Positions 46,571 through 58,116 of a DNA stretch of 64,000 nt are shown here, piece by piece. Every line of letters begins with the position of its first letter. Within the stretch, counting starts at the first letter, position 1. Location: contig BCKT01000015.1 in assembly GCA_003116875.1 (NCBI GenBank), forward strand, positions 372,001-436,000, given 5' to 3'. The translations under genes and the position numbers were made by a program. The DNA comes from Takashimella koratensis (taxonomy: Eukaryota; Basidiomycota; Tremellomycetes; Trichosporonales; Tetragoniomycetaceae). The notes beneath the pieces were generated by a model that was not told where the DNA came from, did no database searches, and saw only the letters and a list, made by a program, of their open reading frames with translations.

Positions 46571-48709
46571 TTAGGCGGTGGCAGACTCGACGAGGCGCGG
46601 GCCGACATCGAGGAGGTGGGTGAGCCTGTCCTTGGCGACTTCGACGGCCTCGGCACGGACAACGCCCTTGCTGCCCTTGTTGAGCACAACGGGAGCGGAC
46701 CCATCCTCGAGACCGAGCTGGGCGTCATCCCAAATCGGCTCAACCTTGGCGGCTTCGACCATGCCGACGCCAGCGCGTCCACCAACTGCCTCCCAGTCAG
46801 CGGTGCGCTTGAGGTCGAGGCGATCAAAGACGGTGTTGAGAGACTCGACCAGGTGGCTGATCTGCTCGGTCGTGTGGCCGGGAGTCGGGGTGATACGGAG
46901 GCGCTCTTCCCCGACAGCCACGGTCGGGTAGTTGATCGACTGAACGTAGATGTGGTGCTTGGCAAGGAGCATGTCAGAGGCTTCCTTGGCGAGGGCGGCG
47001 TCACCGACAAGCACAGGAATGATGTGCGACGGGTTGGGGACGACAGGGATACCGAGACCGTCAAGGCGGGTCTTGACTTCGCGAGTGTTGAGCTGCTGCA
47101 GCCTCCTGTCGCCCATGAATTCGCGCTGGTACGCGATCGAGGTCTGGGCGCCGGCGACAACGGCAGGCGGGAGCGAGGTGGTGAAGATGAATCCGGGCGC
47201 GTACGAACGAACAAGGTCGACGAGGTCAGCCGAGCCGGCAATGTAGCCACCGACGATACCGTACGCCTTGCCGAGGGTACCGGTGATGATGTCGATGCGG
47301 TCCATGACGGACCCCTTGACGGGCTCGGACGAGGCCCTAGTCGCGTAGTGCTGCGCGAAATCGAGGTGCTCGGCGACACCAGCACCGTTGGGGCCGTACA
47401 TGCCGACGGCGTGGACTTCATCGAGGAACGTGATCGCGCCGTACTTGTCGGCGAGGTCACAGATCGCTTCGATCGGCGCGACCGATCCGCACATCGAGTA
47501 GACCGATTCGAACGCAATGATCTTGGGCGTGTCCTTGGGGACAGTCTTGAGCTTGGCCTCGAGATCGGCAAGATCGTTGTGCTTGAAGATGACCTTCTTC
47601 GCACCCGAGTGGCGGATACCCTGGATCATGGACGCGTGGTTGGATGCGTCGGAGAAGATGACGCAGCCGGGCAACTTGGAGCCGACGGTCGCGAGGCAGG
47701 CGTCGTTGGCGACGTAGCATGACGAGAAGACCAACGCGGCTTGTTTACGGTGAAGCGATGCGAGTTCGTCTTCGAGAGATAGGTGCAAAGCACCGTTACC
47801 GGCGATATTGCGAGTTCCGCCTGCGCCTGCACCGTATCGGTTAAGTGTGCGCTTCATCGCGTCAAGCACGACCGGGTTCTTGCTCATGCCCAAGTAATCG
47901 TTGGAACACCACACGTCAACTTCGTCTTTGGTATTCGCGGTGTGCGCAACGGGGAACTTGGCAGCCATGCGGTTGATGTTGTTAAAGTAGCGGTACGACC
48001 TGTTACCAAGTGTCAGCTTGACGACAATCAACCATCTCAAAGGGGCGCCTTTGCGAGATAATTCGTCTCCCACGTACTTGTCCTTGTGCTTTTTGTCGAG
48101 CTCGGCCTCGTAAAAGTTCTCGTAGTCGAATGTTCCAGCGGGAGCGGCGGTCAAGGGGGACTTGGCCTGGGCCTTGGACATGGGCTGGCTGGCGGCTTTG
48201 GCGTCGGCTTCGCGCTGGGCCATACCAGCGGCGTTGCGGGCAGCCTTGGCGTGAGGGCATTTGCCGGTAGGCGTGGCCGAGGGGTCGAATGCGATGTCCT
48301 TTTTCTGTGTGCGCGAGGAGATTGAGCGTCAGTATAAGGTGTAGACTGAGAAATCATAGGTAGATCGATCGATTCGATTCGATTCGTCGAATCGCAAACA
48401 GATCGAGAGAGAAAAAAAGGGAAGATGCGACGTTGACAGACGACCTGAAAAAAAAACTAAACTTGTCCAACTCACCTTGTGGATCTCCTCGACTTCCTTG
48501 GTGCCGGCGACGGCGGCATAAGTCCTCGCTTGGGCCTTGGCAGCGAGTTGAGGGCCCATGACGGGGCACTGGATGGCCTTGGCGGTGAGACCGGAGACGG
48601 TCGGGTGGGCGGACCCGCCCGAGGCAGCGAGGGCGCGGAGGGTGGTGGGTGTGGAGCCGCCGAGGAAGGGGCAGACGGCGGAGAAGCGGAGCAGGGAGGA
48701 GACTTGCAT
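46571..48709 (-). CDS. HEM1: 5-aminolevulinate synthase, mitochondrial
   Basis: This is the first enzyme of heme synthesis, condensing glycine and succinyl-CoA in the mitochondrial matrix with PLP. Three exons run from ATG 48709 ([20 protein letters not shown]) to the stop at 46571. The presequence region carries three Cys-Pro heme regulatory motifs: [16 protein letters not shown] and GKCPHAK. The catalytic domain starts [18 protein letters not shown] and includes [76 protein letters not shown] and the PLP-lysine segment [15 protein letters not shown]. The C-terminus ([20 protein letters not shown], then a 90-residue extension) is normal for fungi. It is divergently transcribed from ELP2 over 354 bp that contain a CACGTG palindrome. 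Confidence 0.97.
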
Positions 48710-49063
48710 GGTTGGTGGTGTGTGAGTGAGTGGGAAAGGTGGGTTAGGTGAAGGAGGAGGTGAAGAAGAGATGCGAGCAAGACCGAGTCGAGGTGGGACG
48801 AGAACGGAAGTAAAATTGACCCGGTCCCCTTGACACTGGGTCTAGTTTTAGTGAAAACCCCGTCAACCAACCAGATTATTCCCGATTCCCATACGACAAC
48901 GTGGCCTCCCATTGTGGCATTGTGGCACTTGCTTCCCTTCATGACCACGTCACGTGACCGTTCCTGATCTGACGTTTCCAAGTGTCAAGATTTCCAGTCG
49001 AGACAGATGAAAGATGAAATGCACAATCTTCATTCCGAGACCACTATTAATCTACAACAACCC
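48710..49063. promoter_or_regulatory. divergent promoter between HEM1 and ELP2
   Basis: This 354 bp contains the 10-bp palindrome GTCACGTGAC at 48949-48958, centred on a CACGTG E-box of the kind bound by Cbf1- or SREBP-like bHLH factors. An ATTGTGGCATTGTGGC direct repeat lies near 48910. Confidence 0.5.
48949..48958. promoter_or_regulatory. CACGTG palindrome
   Basis: GTCACGTGAC is a perfect 10-bp palindrome about 240 bp from the HEM1 ATG and 105 bp from the ELP2 ATG. The factor is not known. Confidence 0.45.
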
Positions 49064-52000
49064 ATGGCAGCGTCCACATCCTACATCTCTGTAGGCGCCA
49101 ACCGGTCCTCTTCCTGTGCAGCATGCTGCGACTCATCGTCGTCGAGCATATTCGCATACGGCGCGGGACGGTACCTCGCTCTCTGGGACATGGTGAGTCG
49201 CGAGTAGCTCATGACGACCAAGTCTTTGATCTTGTGGTCGCTTGGAAACTGACAGAGCTGAACTTGACATTGTGTCGCTTGGATGTATCTCGCAGGAGTC
49301 CGACGACGGTGTCTTCGCAACGTTGCGTGGCCATCCAGGACAGGTAACAAACGTCAAGACCACTGCAACGGGGTTCATCTCCGGTGACAGTACTGGCAAC
49401 GTACGGATATGGGAGCAGCGCAATAACGAGGTAAGCAATTGGCTGCCTGTCTCGAGCCACTCAGGGGATGTAGGACGCCCGAGCTGATGATCTTCGTAGC
49501 AATGGGAAAGCACGTGGGAGGCGGACATTGGAAGCCCGGTTTCTGCCCTGGGGCTGGGCAGCGAGGACGAGGTGTACGTCGGAGGCTCAGATGGGCGGGT
49601 ACGCAGGTTCCGTGCTGGCGCGGAGAAAGAAGTGGTCGATCTTAAGGGGAGGATACCACTTGATCTCGCCGTGTCGACTCTCCCTGGATCTGCTGGTGAG
49701 CTCCTTGCTTCGGGTATAGATGCGGATTCGAATGTATTGCTGATTGGGACTAGCGTCGTTGCTTGTTGTCGGCTGCACGGATCGAAAGATTCAACTCTGG
49801 GTTCAGTCTTCCTCTTCCGTAAGTCCAACTCCCCAATTCTTTCACATTCTACCCTTCTATCGCCGTGTGCTGGACTAATTCTGCTAGGCGGGATACCGAT
49901 TCTCCATGTCATTGGAGGGCCACGAAGACTGGGTTCGATGTCTCTCGATCACCCAAATCGGCACCGACCTCTTACTCGCCTCTGGATCGCAGGACAACTA
50001 CATCCGACTCTGGCGGATATCGTCTGCACCGTTATCGACAGCCGCGAGTGGGGTCGGAGTAGGAGGTGGGGTCGGGGACGTGATGGATGAGTTTGAAAAG
50101 CTGGCTGCCACGGAGGAAGGAGATGAAGGTGGGATTTCGGCGAGAGTGCATGTGTTATCTGCAGGGTCGGAACGGTGCGTACGACTGGATGGGTGAAAGG
50201 CAAAGAAGTGGTGATGGCCGGTTTGGCTGACTCAAGATAGGTTCAACATTACCCTTGATGCTCTGTTGATAGGCCACGAGTCGGGGTTGACAAACGTCAA
50301 CTGGTCTCAGTCGTCTCTTACCTCGTCTTCATCATGTTCATCCTCGACTCTTCGCCTGCTCTCCACGGCAGCGGACAACTCCCTTGTCATATGGCAACCA
50401 AGCGGCTCCTCTTCTTCCACGGGTGGTATCTGGATCCCGGCGCACCGTTTCGGGACACTCGGCGGGCGCGGGCTCTCGTTCTTCGGCGCGACTTGGGCGC
50501 AGGGGGGTAAAGCGGTGGTCGCGACTGGTTGGAACGGAGGGGTCGAGCGGTGGGTCAATGTCGGTAAGGGAGAGGGAGAGGAAGAATGGGTCGCGGCGAG
50601 AGGGGTTACAGGGCATTTGGATGAGGTACAGAGCGTCGCTTGGGATCCAAAGGGGGATTACCTCCTCTCCACCAGGTGAGTTTTGCCCAACTTTGTCCAT
50701 TCGGACAGAGATGGTGTGCATCAAGATAGTGCCTCTATAATTCGTATCAAAGAGGTTTGTAATAACGTCCCACCTCAATGTCCAGCTCCGACCAGACCTC
50801 CCGTATCCACGCAAGGGCTCTCGACTCGTGGGCCGAGATTGCCCGCCCCCAGATCCACGGGTACGATATGACGGATGCCGCCTGGCTCTCTCCCTTCCGC
50901 TTCGCGAGCACCGCAGACGAGAAAGTGACACGGGTGTTCGATGCGACCGAGGGGTTTGCAGCGAGTTTGAAGAGTTTGAGAGTGGTCCAAGAGGGTGCGG
51001 ATTTGGAGTTGCAGGGTGTGAGCTTGCCAAAGGGGGCGACGGTGCCTCCGCTTGGTCTTTCGAATAGAGCACTGGGTAAAGGTGAGTCATACGTTTCTCA
51101 CACCGTTACATCCGTCCTTGACCAGAGGAGCTGAAAATCCGGTCTTCACGCTTTTCGCAGCACCCACCGAGCTGGCTGTTCCCAAACTCCACACTGCCAA
51201 CGAATCTCGGGACTCGGTATCCACCACCCTCTCCTCTCTTCCTACCGAAGAAGAACTCTCCACTTCTACTTTATGGCCGGAGATCGAGAAAGTCTACGGA
51301 CACGGGTACGAGCTCTCCACTGTGTCCATCTCCCGCTCTGGTTCTTTTCTCGCGACGGCTTGCCGAGCCAACTCGATCGACCACGCAGCTGTCCGTATCG
51401 TCTCGACGAAAGAATGGAAGACGGTACAGGTTTTGGAAAACGGGCATAGTTTGAGTGTGACGAGGATTAGGTGGGGGGAGATGGATGATTTGGTTTTGAC
51501 GGTTTCGAGGGATAGAGGGTGGAGAGTTTATGGAAGGAAGGGCGGGGCGGAAGGAGAGAATGAGTATGAGTTGGTGGCAAGGGACGATAAAGCGCACACG
51601 AGGATGATCCTTGACGCAGCATGGGCGACTTCAGTCCCGGTCAAGGATGAGACCAGCTCAACAAGCGGTTCCTACTTCTTGACTGCCTCGCGCGACAAGT
51701 CGGTCAAAGTATGGCGCGTCCATTCGACCAGCGCTTCGACGGTGGAACTTGTCGATACGATCAAACTCAGTGACGCGGCCTCTGCAATCGATGTGTGTCC
51801 AAGTGAAGTGGAAGGTACCGATCTCGTTGCAATTGGGACCGAGTCGGGCGGGTTAGCTGTGTACTCTCTCACACGCGGGGTCTCGAAGTTGCTTCTCGTG
51901 ATTGACCAAGCGTGAGTAAAGCTCAAATCTCGACCAAGAGCGAGGTGCTGACTTTTGATTCTGATCGTACCTTGTTTACAGAATCACACATGTGAGCGCA

Positions 52001-52183
52001 GTCACGAGACTGGCGTGGCGGCCGGTCGAGAAGAGGGAGAAGTTGGATAAGGGAAGCCGGTATCACCTCGCCACAGCTAGCGAGGACAGGAGCGTCCGTG
52101 TCTTCGCAGTAGACCTGGACGTGGTCGGCGCAGTTGAGACCGATGGGAAGATGAAGATCTTCCCGCTCGTTTCCTTTCACTAG
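49064..52183 (+). CDS. ELP2: Elongator complex subunit 2 (WD40 protein)
   Basis: This is a scaffold subunit of Elongator, which modifies wobble uridines of tRNAs. The plus-strand gene has about nine exons. The ATG at 49064 (MAASTSYISVGANRSSSCAA) is chosen because Elp2 proteins begin close to the YISVGxNR segment. An in-frame ATG at 49007 would add 19 residues. WD40 units are visible throughout: FATLRGHPGQVTNVKTTATG, LEGHEDWVRCLSITQIGTDL followed by LASGSQDNYIRLWRI, LIGHESGLTNVNWSQ, VTGHLDEVQSVAWDPKGDYL. Then comes the Elp2-typical IHARALDSWAEIARPQIHGY with FRFASTADEKVTRVFDA. The second propeller includes ELSTVSISRSGSFLATACRA and FLTASRDKSVKVWRV. The end is ASEDRSVRVFAVDLDVVGAV...PLVSFH. It is convergent with the PST2-like gene. 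Confidence 0.92.
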
Positions 52184-52451
52184 TCTTGGCAAATTGGCAT
52201 AGTCACTTGATCAAGTGCGGAAAAGAGATCAACGTCACACGGTAGCAGGTGACATGGTTGGCAGACGTCAGGCGAGCTCTAGTACACACTATCTTTTTTG
52301 GTATATAGTTATAGAATGTGATACATAAGTGTGTTATGTACTACGCTATATCGTCCTTTCTCCTAACCCCCAACCCTGACTCCATCCTCTTCTCTCTCCT
52401 CTTTTCCACACTCTCCGGCTCATCTCTGCCTCTACTCTACACTGAACTCGC

Positions 52452-54568
52452 TTAGTCAATGTTTTCGCCACCGCAGCAAGAAGCGAAGAAACCTCCCTTC
52501 TTCTTCGGCTCGGGGGCCTTGGGGGTAGCCGCCGGGGCGGGGGCGGCAGCAGAGGCCGCAGCGGCCGGGGCGGCAGCGGGGACAGCGGATTTCTCGACGG
52601 CCTCGGCGGGGGTAGCGGATGCCGATGGGTCCGAGGGTGCGACGGCCGGAGGAGCAGAGGTAGGGTCAACAGTGTAGCCAGCTACTTCCGTCAGCTTAGG
52701 TCCATGCGGCTCCGTCTCGAGGAGCTGGATCTTGATGTTCAGGAAACAGAGAGAGAGAGAGTCTTGGTTCGAGTTGAAGAGAAATACATTACTCACCCTC
52801 TTTCTCCTCGGGGACTTGCTTGGCGGCGATACCAGCAACGGGCTCAGAGGCAGCGAGGAGGCTGGGGAAACGTCAGCTGCGAGGTTCGTGGTCTGCCCAG
52901 TTCTGAGACACGGCAGGCCGAGGTAAAGACGGAGATGTAGGCGTGGACAGCGAGAGCGAGATGGACAAGAGAGCGGCACGAGAGAGATAGAGAGCAAACA
53001 GCGACAGAGCAAGCACTGAGAGCAAAGAGCACAACTGAAAGAGCTTGCTGACACCGGACCACAACGTGACCACAAAGAAGACTGGAACTAGTGAGACAGA
53101 TCACCCGACCGCGACCTGACTGCGAAATGGTGGTATTGCTCAAACCATAGCGACGTCTCTCTGACAGACTGCGCACTTGGTCTTCCGCAATCCCACAAAC
53201 TTGAACAGACGCACCGACCCATCCTTACTACCCAAATCCATGCATCCAAGGCCTGACTGACCGAGGGTCGTCGGTGCCATAGGTGCCGTTTTGACTGACT
53301 CGGAGGAAGTTTGGTTTTGATTTTTGATCTTTGTCTCATCTGTGCTCATCTGTAGCTCTGTGCTCTTTGCTGTGCTCTGTGCTGTGCCCTCTGCTCTCTC
53401 TGCTCTCTGCTCTCTCTGCTCCCAATCGCTCAAGACTTGGCCTCATCTCCGTCTAATGCGGTATCGCCCGCCCGGGAAAGAAGCATACTCACTGCTTGCC
53501 GCGGAGGAAAGTAGCGACAAAGTCGGAGAAGTACTGTAGAAGAACTCAATTAGCCAATGTCCAATACCGCTAACAGCAGAAGACCACGCCTTGGGCCCGG
53601 TATCGTGAACAGCCAAAGCAGCGGCACACGCAAAGTCGCAACTACAACTCACCTTGCCCTGGTTCACGGCAACCTCGAGCTCAGAGGCAGTCGGCTGCCT
53701 AGAGCCGTCACCGTTGGCGACGGTGGTGACACCGTAAGGGGAGCCACCGTGGACCTCGTCGTTGGAGGAGAGGTAGGGCTGGGTGAAGCCGATGGGGACG
53801 TAGATGAGGCCGTCTGCGGGTGGTGGTTAGCGACCATTGGCGGGGGCTGGGGGGGCTTGGGAGCTCGGGATCCAAACAGGTGTTGGTTAGCGGTGGAACC
53901 AGCTACTCACGGTGGGCGAAGAAGGGGAAGGTAGTGAGGAAAGTAGTCTCCTGTCCACCGTGCTGAGAAGCCGAGGACGAGAACATGGAGACAAACTTGC
54001 CGACGAGGGCACCGGTCGCCCAGAGTTGACCGGTAGCGTCGAAGAACGCCGAGACCTGGGCAGGGACACGACCGTATCGGGTCGGGGCACCGATGATGAA
54101 GCCGTCAAGCTCCTTGAGGTCGTTGGGGGTGATGATGGGGTACTTGGGGGTGAGGGACGAGCCGGCGTGCATCTTGGAGAGGACCTCTTCGGGAAGGGTC
54201 TCCTGGCTGTGGAGCGGAGCGCAGGCAATGGGGAACAGGGGAAAGGTGGTGGAGAGGATAGGAGATGAGGCACGAAGATAAGAGAGAGGAAAGATTACCA
54301 AGTCAGCAAGTTGTTCACGAACACGTGCTACGGGAGCGGCTCGAGGTGATTTGAGGTTTGCTTACATCTGGAAGGGCTTGACAACCGCGCCCGAGGCCTC
54401 GACACCCTTGATGACGCTCTCAGCGAGGGTGGCGATGTGACCGTAGGTCGAGTAGAAGATGACACCGATAACGGGCTTGGACCTGGGTCTGTCAGTGCTT
54501 GCCCATAGCTGGTATGCGGCGAGGTGAGGAGGGACTGGCGAACGTGTGTGAGGTAGGTGTGCTTACAT
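52452..54568 (-). CDS. PST2: flavodoxin-like NAD(P)H:quinone oxidoreductase (WrbA/Pst2/Ycp4 type)
   Basis: This FMN-binding quinone reductase is thought to protect membranes from oxidative stress by two-electron reduction of quinones. The first coding exon holds only AT (54568-54567). The GTAAGC donor follows, and the next exon begins at 54482 with G, completing the start codon and reading MSKPVIGVIFYSTYGHIATL. Further segments are EEVLSKMHAGSSLTPKYPII, DLKELDGFIIGAPTRYGRVP, FFDATGQLWATGALVGKFVS, HGGQETTFLTTFPFFAH, HGLIYVPIGFTQPYLSSNDE, VHGGSPYGVTTVANGDGSRQ and FSDFVATFLRGK, all typical of WrbA. An Ala/Pro-rich extension of about 80 residues ends KKKGGFFASCCGGENID. The basic run before CC suggests palmitoylation and membrane or eisosome attachment, as reported for Ycp4-type proteins. 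The exact paralog name is uncertain. Confidence 0.88.
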
Positions 54569-54756
54569 TTTGGCTCTGAGATGAGGTTAGGTCCAGGTGA
54601 GAGTGGGAGAGAGACGAGTTAGTCAAGGGGTCTAGCTGAGGAGGTAGGCTCGGGTGCAGCTCACAGAGTGTGGGGGGGTGGAAGAGGTGAGGTGAGGTGA
54701 AGAAGAGAAGAGTGAGTGGGGAGGAGAGACGACACGAGGGCCAGGTAGCGCCCTTG

Positions 54757-54763
54757 TTATATA
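54757..54763 (-). promoter_or_regulatory. TATA box of the PST2-like gene
   Basis: TATATAA on the minus strand lies about 190 bp before the AT of the split start codon, leaving room for a leader of about 150 nt. Confidence 0.45.
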
Positions 54764-55050
54764 CGCAGGGGGGGCGGGGCGGGGGGAAGAATGACAAAGA
54801 ATAGGTTCGGTCGTGTCAATACGGGTCCATACGGCATCCCCGTAGCGTCGTGTCTGGCGGGTAAGGGCGGTGTCGCTGGAGGGGGGGAGGGGGAGGGGGG
54901 GTCTCGCTTGATGCTCAGAGTCTGAGCTTGTCGCGGACTGCCAGTAGTGGTGGACGCAGTGGCTTGGTCAGTCAGGGACAGCGTCATGCTTTGCATTACC
55001 TGCATTGGCTACAACGACTATTTGCTCTCTTCCGGCGGGTCCGATCCATC

Positions 55051-55120
55051 CATCCTGCATCCTGCATCCTGCATCCTGCATCCTGCATCCTGCATCCTGC
55101 ATCCTGCATCCTGCATCCTG
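55051..55120. repeat. minisatellite, ten perfect copies of CATCCTG
   Basis: The heptamer CATCCTG is repeated exactly ten times without interruption. Because seven is not a multiple of three, all three frames read the same Cys/His/Pro pattern, which explains the spurious open frames there. Confidence 0.95.
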
Positions 55121-55801
55121 GCCGCATTATCGATTATCGATTCATGGAAAATTACCAGTTCGGTCATTGGATTCACAGGCGATTGTTAATCCTACCCACC
55201 CACTGTTGGCCATTTGCTTCCGCGTCACACGCTGCGACTGAGTAAGCCTTCTCACACCTGACCTCACCGTCTACAGGAGGATACCAGGCGTCCCGTACCA
55301 ACGTGCGGTGCGCGGCCGCGAGTGAGGGCATCGTTGACGACAGCCCGGACTGACCCGGACCCGCGCAGTCGCCCTGGACCACCGCCCTCGTCGTGATCGG
55401 GAATCAGACCGCGATTGCAAAGCAATCTCACTGATTTCACCGCGGGCCTATCCCCTCGGTCTGCTATTTTCTGTCCCCGCATACCTCCGCAAGCCTGCCA
55501 CATCCCCTCTGCATGCCTATTATTTCTCCCCCTACGTCACGTATGCATCATTTCTTCCCATTTGAATCTGATCTCAGACCTTTGTCAAGACACTACTCGG
55601 CCGCAGGTCACTACCATCCTCTTACTCGGCCACCGCTTCCTAACACCTCAACAACTCAACCGAGTCTGACAAACTCATCGCAATCTTACCAACAATCACC
55701 GACTACTGCAACCACCTCGGTCTTGGTCGCTGACCCCTTTCGTTACCTCTTCCCCGCTGCCCCGCCCCTAGCTCCGCCGAGCCCCCGCTTGCCTTACGGT
55801 C

Positions 55802-56643
55802 ATGTCGTTCTTCTCCTCCGCACCCTCGGCCAAGGGAGCTAACGGGATACCCCCGCCCCAGCCCGATCATGCAAAGAACTCGGCATCGCAGGAACAGCAC
55901 AAGCGGGTAGCTGATTTCATCCAGGCAAGTCGAGGTTGAGATTCAAGTCGAGGTTGAGATTGAGATCCGGGTCGAGGTGCAGGTCGAGCGCCTTCAACCT
56001 ACCTCCCGTATCCTGCTTGATCCAGCTGGATCCTGGACACTCAGCCACATCCTAGATCTCTTGACTTCTTGTTTCAGTTCAAGATTGGCGCTGACTGTTG
56101 CCGCTTGATATTTTCGACGGGAACACAGGAAGCTCCGGCAGCCAAGTGAGTAGGACTGATTTCCTCTTCATTACTTTATCCCAGCCCCTATCTCCTATGT
56201 CAGCTAGGCATTCTAGCTCAGCACGACTCCCTTTGAATCAGCTCACCTCATCCCCTCAATCGCTGACCCAAATCCCATCACCTCTCTCGGACTTGCCCTG
56301 CCCCCGCCTCTCCCTCATAGATACACGTTCGACTCTAGGATCAATCGGGAGAAAGACGAGGCCGAGTTATGTCGACACAACCCAGACGGAGGACGGAGCT
56401 GCGTCAAGATTGCGATCCAGAGTGCGGCCTTGTTCAAGAGCATGCAGGCACTTGGTGAGTCTACCCCTTACGTGCTATAAGAATATCTTTTCTTAGCTGC
56501 CACTCAAAGACAGAATCATGAGCGTCTTGCTGACTTTCTGCTCTTTTTCGCTCTTTGCCCTTTTGCTCGACCCAGGCTTCTACTGCGCGCTCCCGGCCGA
56601 CCCCACGCACACCCACATGGAGTGCAACCGTCTCCCTCGGTAG
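55802..56643 (+). CDS. small cysteine-containing protein, unrecognised
   Basis: Four exons give one continuous frame of about 130 residues. The start is MSFFSSAPSAKGANGIPPPQ at 55802 (exon 1 to 55924). Exon 2 reads FKIGADCCRLIFSTGTQEAP. Exon 3 reads YTFDSRINREKDEAELCRHN and PDGGRSCVKIAIQSAALFKS. Exon 4 reads GFYCALPADPTHTHMECNRL and ends at 56643. Intron 1 uses a GC donor (CAG|GCAAGT); the other two use GTGAGT and the phases fit exactly. Six cysteines are present but not in a CX9C or known zinc pattern. There is no membrane helix. It is tightly packed against PRE8 (convergent). I do not recognise the family, and the consistent splicing phases are the main support. Confidence 0.6.
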
Positions 56644-56927
56644 TTTAGCCAATTCGTGACTCTTCACCCTCAACTTTCAACCTGATTCTTAGCCCATAGC
56701 TGTTCGCCAAGCTCTAACCAACGTTCACCACTCTACGTCTCATGTCATACAGTATCATCACAAATGCATTGCTTCTGCGTCTCGTCCTGATACGGACTCG
56801 TAATTCACTTGCCTCTCCTACCCTAACCCCATCCGCCCAACTCTTAACGCTCTCTTCCCAACATCCCTGCCACAGTCTACCTACACTACTACCACAAGGA
56901 CACCTTTGCAACTTGGCTGGAGACCAT

Positions 56928-58116
56928 CTACAACGCGAGGTAGTCCTTGACCTCGGCCTCGGTGAGCTTCCGGAACGTCGGCTCGAGTCGCTCTCCTGGT
57001 TTGTGTTGCAACTGCTCAGCTGTTGGGACAGTGACGACTCCAATCTCGATCGTCTGCTCAGTCATCTCGCCCTCGAACCCTTCTTTGAGCGTGAGCAACG
57101 CCGTGTGGATCGCGTCTTCAAGGGACAGGTCGTCGTTGTACCTGAAAGGTGTCAGCGGGTGTCACCCAGTACCCAGTGAATTGCCACGATCTAGAGCAGC
57201 TCGACCCCTGGCCCGCCTTTGAGAGAGGACAACAATGTCGTGAGGATTGAGGGAGCATTCAGGCCCGAACTGAACACTCACCGCTTCTCCAAGAAGGTCT
57301 TGCCGTTGACCATGTTCTTCCCAATCGCACTAGCCTTCCACGCCCAGTACGAGCCCGAGGGATCGACCTGGTACAGCGACTGACCCCGATGTGAGTCCCA
57401 TCCTGCGATCAAGAGCGAGATGCCATATGGCCGAACACCACTAGGACGGAGTCAGCAACAGTTTCAACACCAAACCGGATCAACGTCATCAACCTCCGTC
57501 CCCATGCTACCATCTCGCGCTGCTACGCTACTTTCGCAGCTTCGTCCCGTCCCACTCACCCAGACTGCGTCGCCTTCTGCATCACCGCCGCAACCTCCTG
57601 CACGAGCACTTTTGTCGGCGGGTACTCTCCATACACTTTCCAGTAAGCCTGCGCAATCTTCCTAGCCTTGGCGACGAGGATACGAAAGTCGGGTCCCATA
57701 CCGGAGTAAACGAAACCGATGTTGGGACAGATGGTAGCGACTTTTTCAATCATCGAGGTGTCAAGGAGGAGTGAAGGTGATTTCTTCTCAGTAGCGAGGA
57801 CGACACCGTTGGTTGCTGAGAATGTGAGCGGGGGTTGGGACGGGAATGAGATCATAGGATATGGGACAAGGTGGATGGGTGAAAGGGTATGAGGGGAGGA
57901 AGGGGAAGGATCGCGAGACTCACCTTTGATGCCGAGAGAGGTGGTGCCGCCAGCAACGGCAGCGAGGGCGTGCTCGATCTGGACAAGCTTTCCAGAGGGC
58001 GAGAAGGTGGTGAGGGAGAAACTGAGAGGTGTTAGCTGGGTGGAAGCCAATCGAGCAACTGGGAAGAGGAGTTGGAGGACATACGAGTAGGCGCCGCCGC
58101 CGCCTGGTGCAGACAT
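56928..58116 (-). CDS. PRE8: 20S proteasome subunit alpha 2
   Basis: This alpha-ring subunit of the 20S proteasome has ATG at 58116 ([11 protein letters not shown]) and stop at 56928. The alpha-type N-terminal signature [20 protein letters not shown] is joined across intron 1, followed by [20 protein letters not shown] and [40 protein letters not shown] comes next, then [40 protein letters not shown] and the end [12 protein letters not shown]. The PSG-x-L-x-QIE-A motif, the missing N-terminal Thr and the [20 protein letters not shown] helix fit alpha 2 (PSMA2). It is the second proteasome gene in the window besides RPN9, which is probably coincidental. Confidence 0.94.

Larger units (their letters stand above)
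54569..55801. other. divergent intergenic region with heptamer array
   Basis: This 1.2 kb has a TATA-type sequence (TATATAA on the minus strand, 54757-54763) for the PST2-like gene, G-rich runs at 54770-54900, and the CATCCTG array at 55051-55120. A C/T-rich leader precedes the gene at 55802. No other gene is supported. Confidence 0.5.

Noticed and set aside
46519..47604. 361-codon minus-strand frame inside HEM1
   Set aside because: It is the shifted frame of the same exon, with Ser/Arg-rich noise.
46616..47722. 368-codon plus-strand frame inside HEM1
   Set aside because: Antisense shadow of the conserved ALAS coding exon, created by strong codon bias.
54928..55245. Cys/His/Pro repeat proteins (HPASCIL repeats)
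   Set aside because: Translation of the CATCCTG heptamer array, where every frame reads the same. No start context or homologous flanks.
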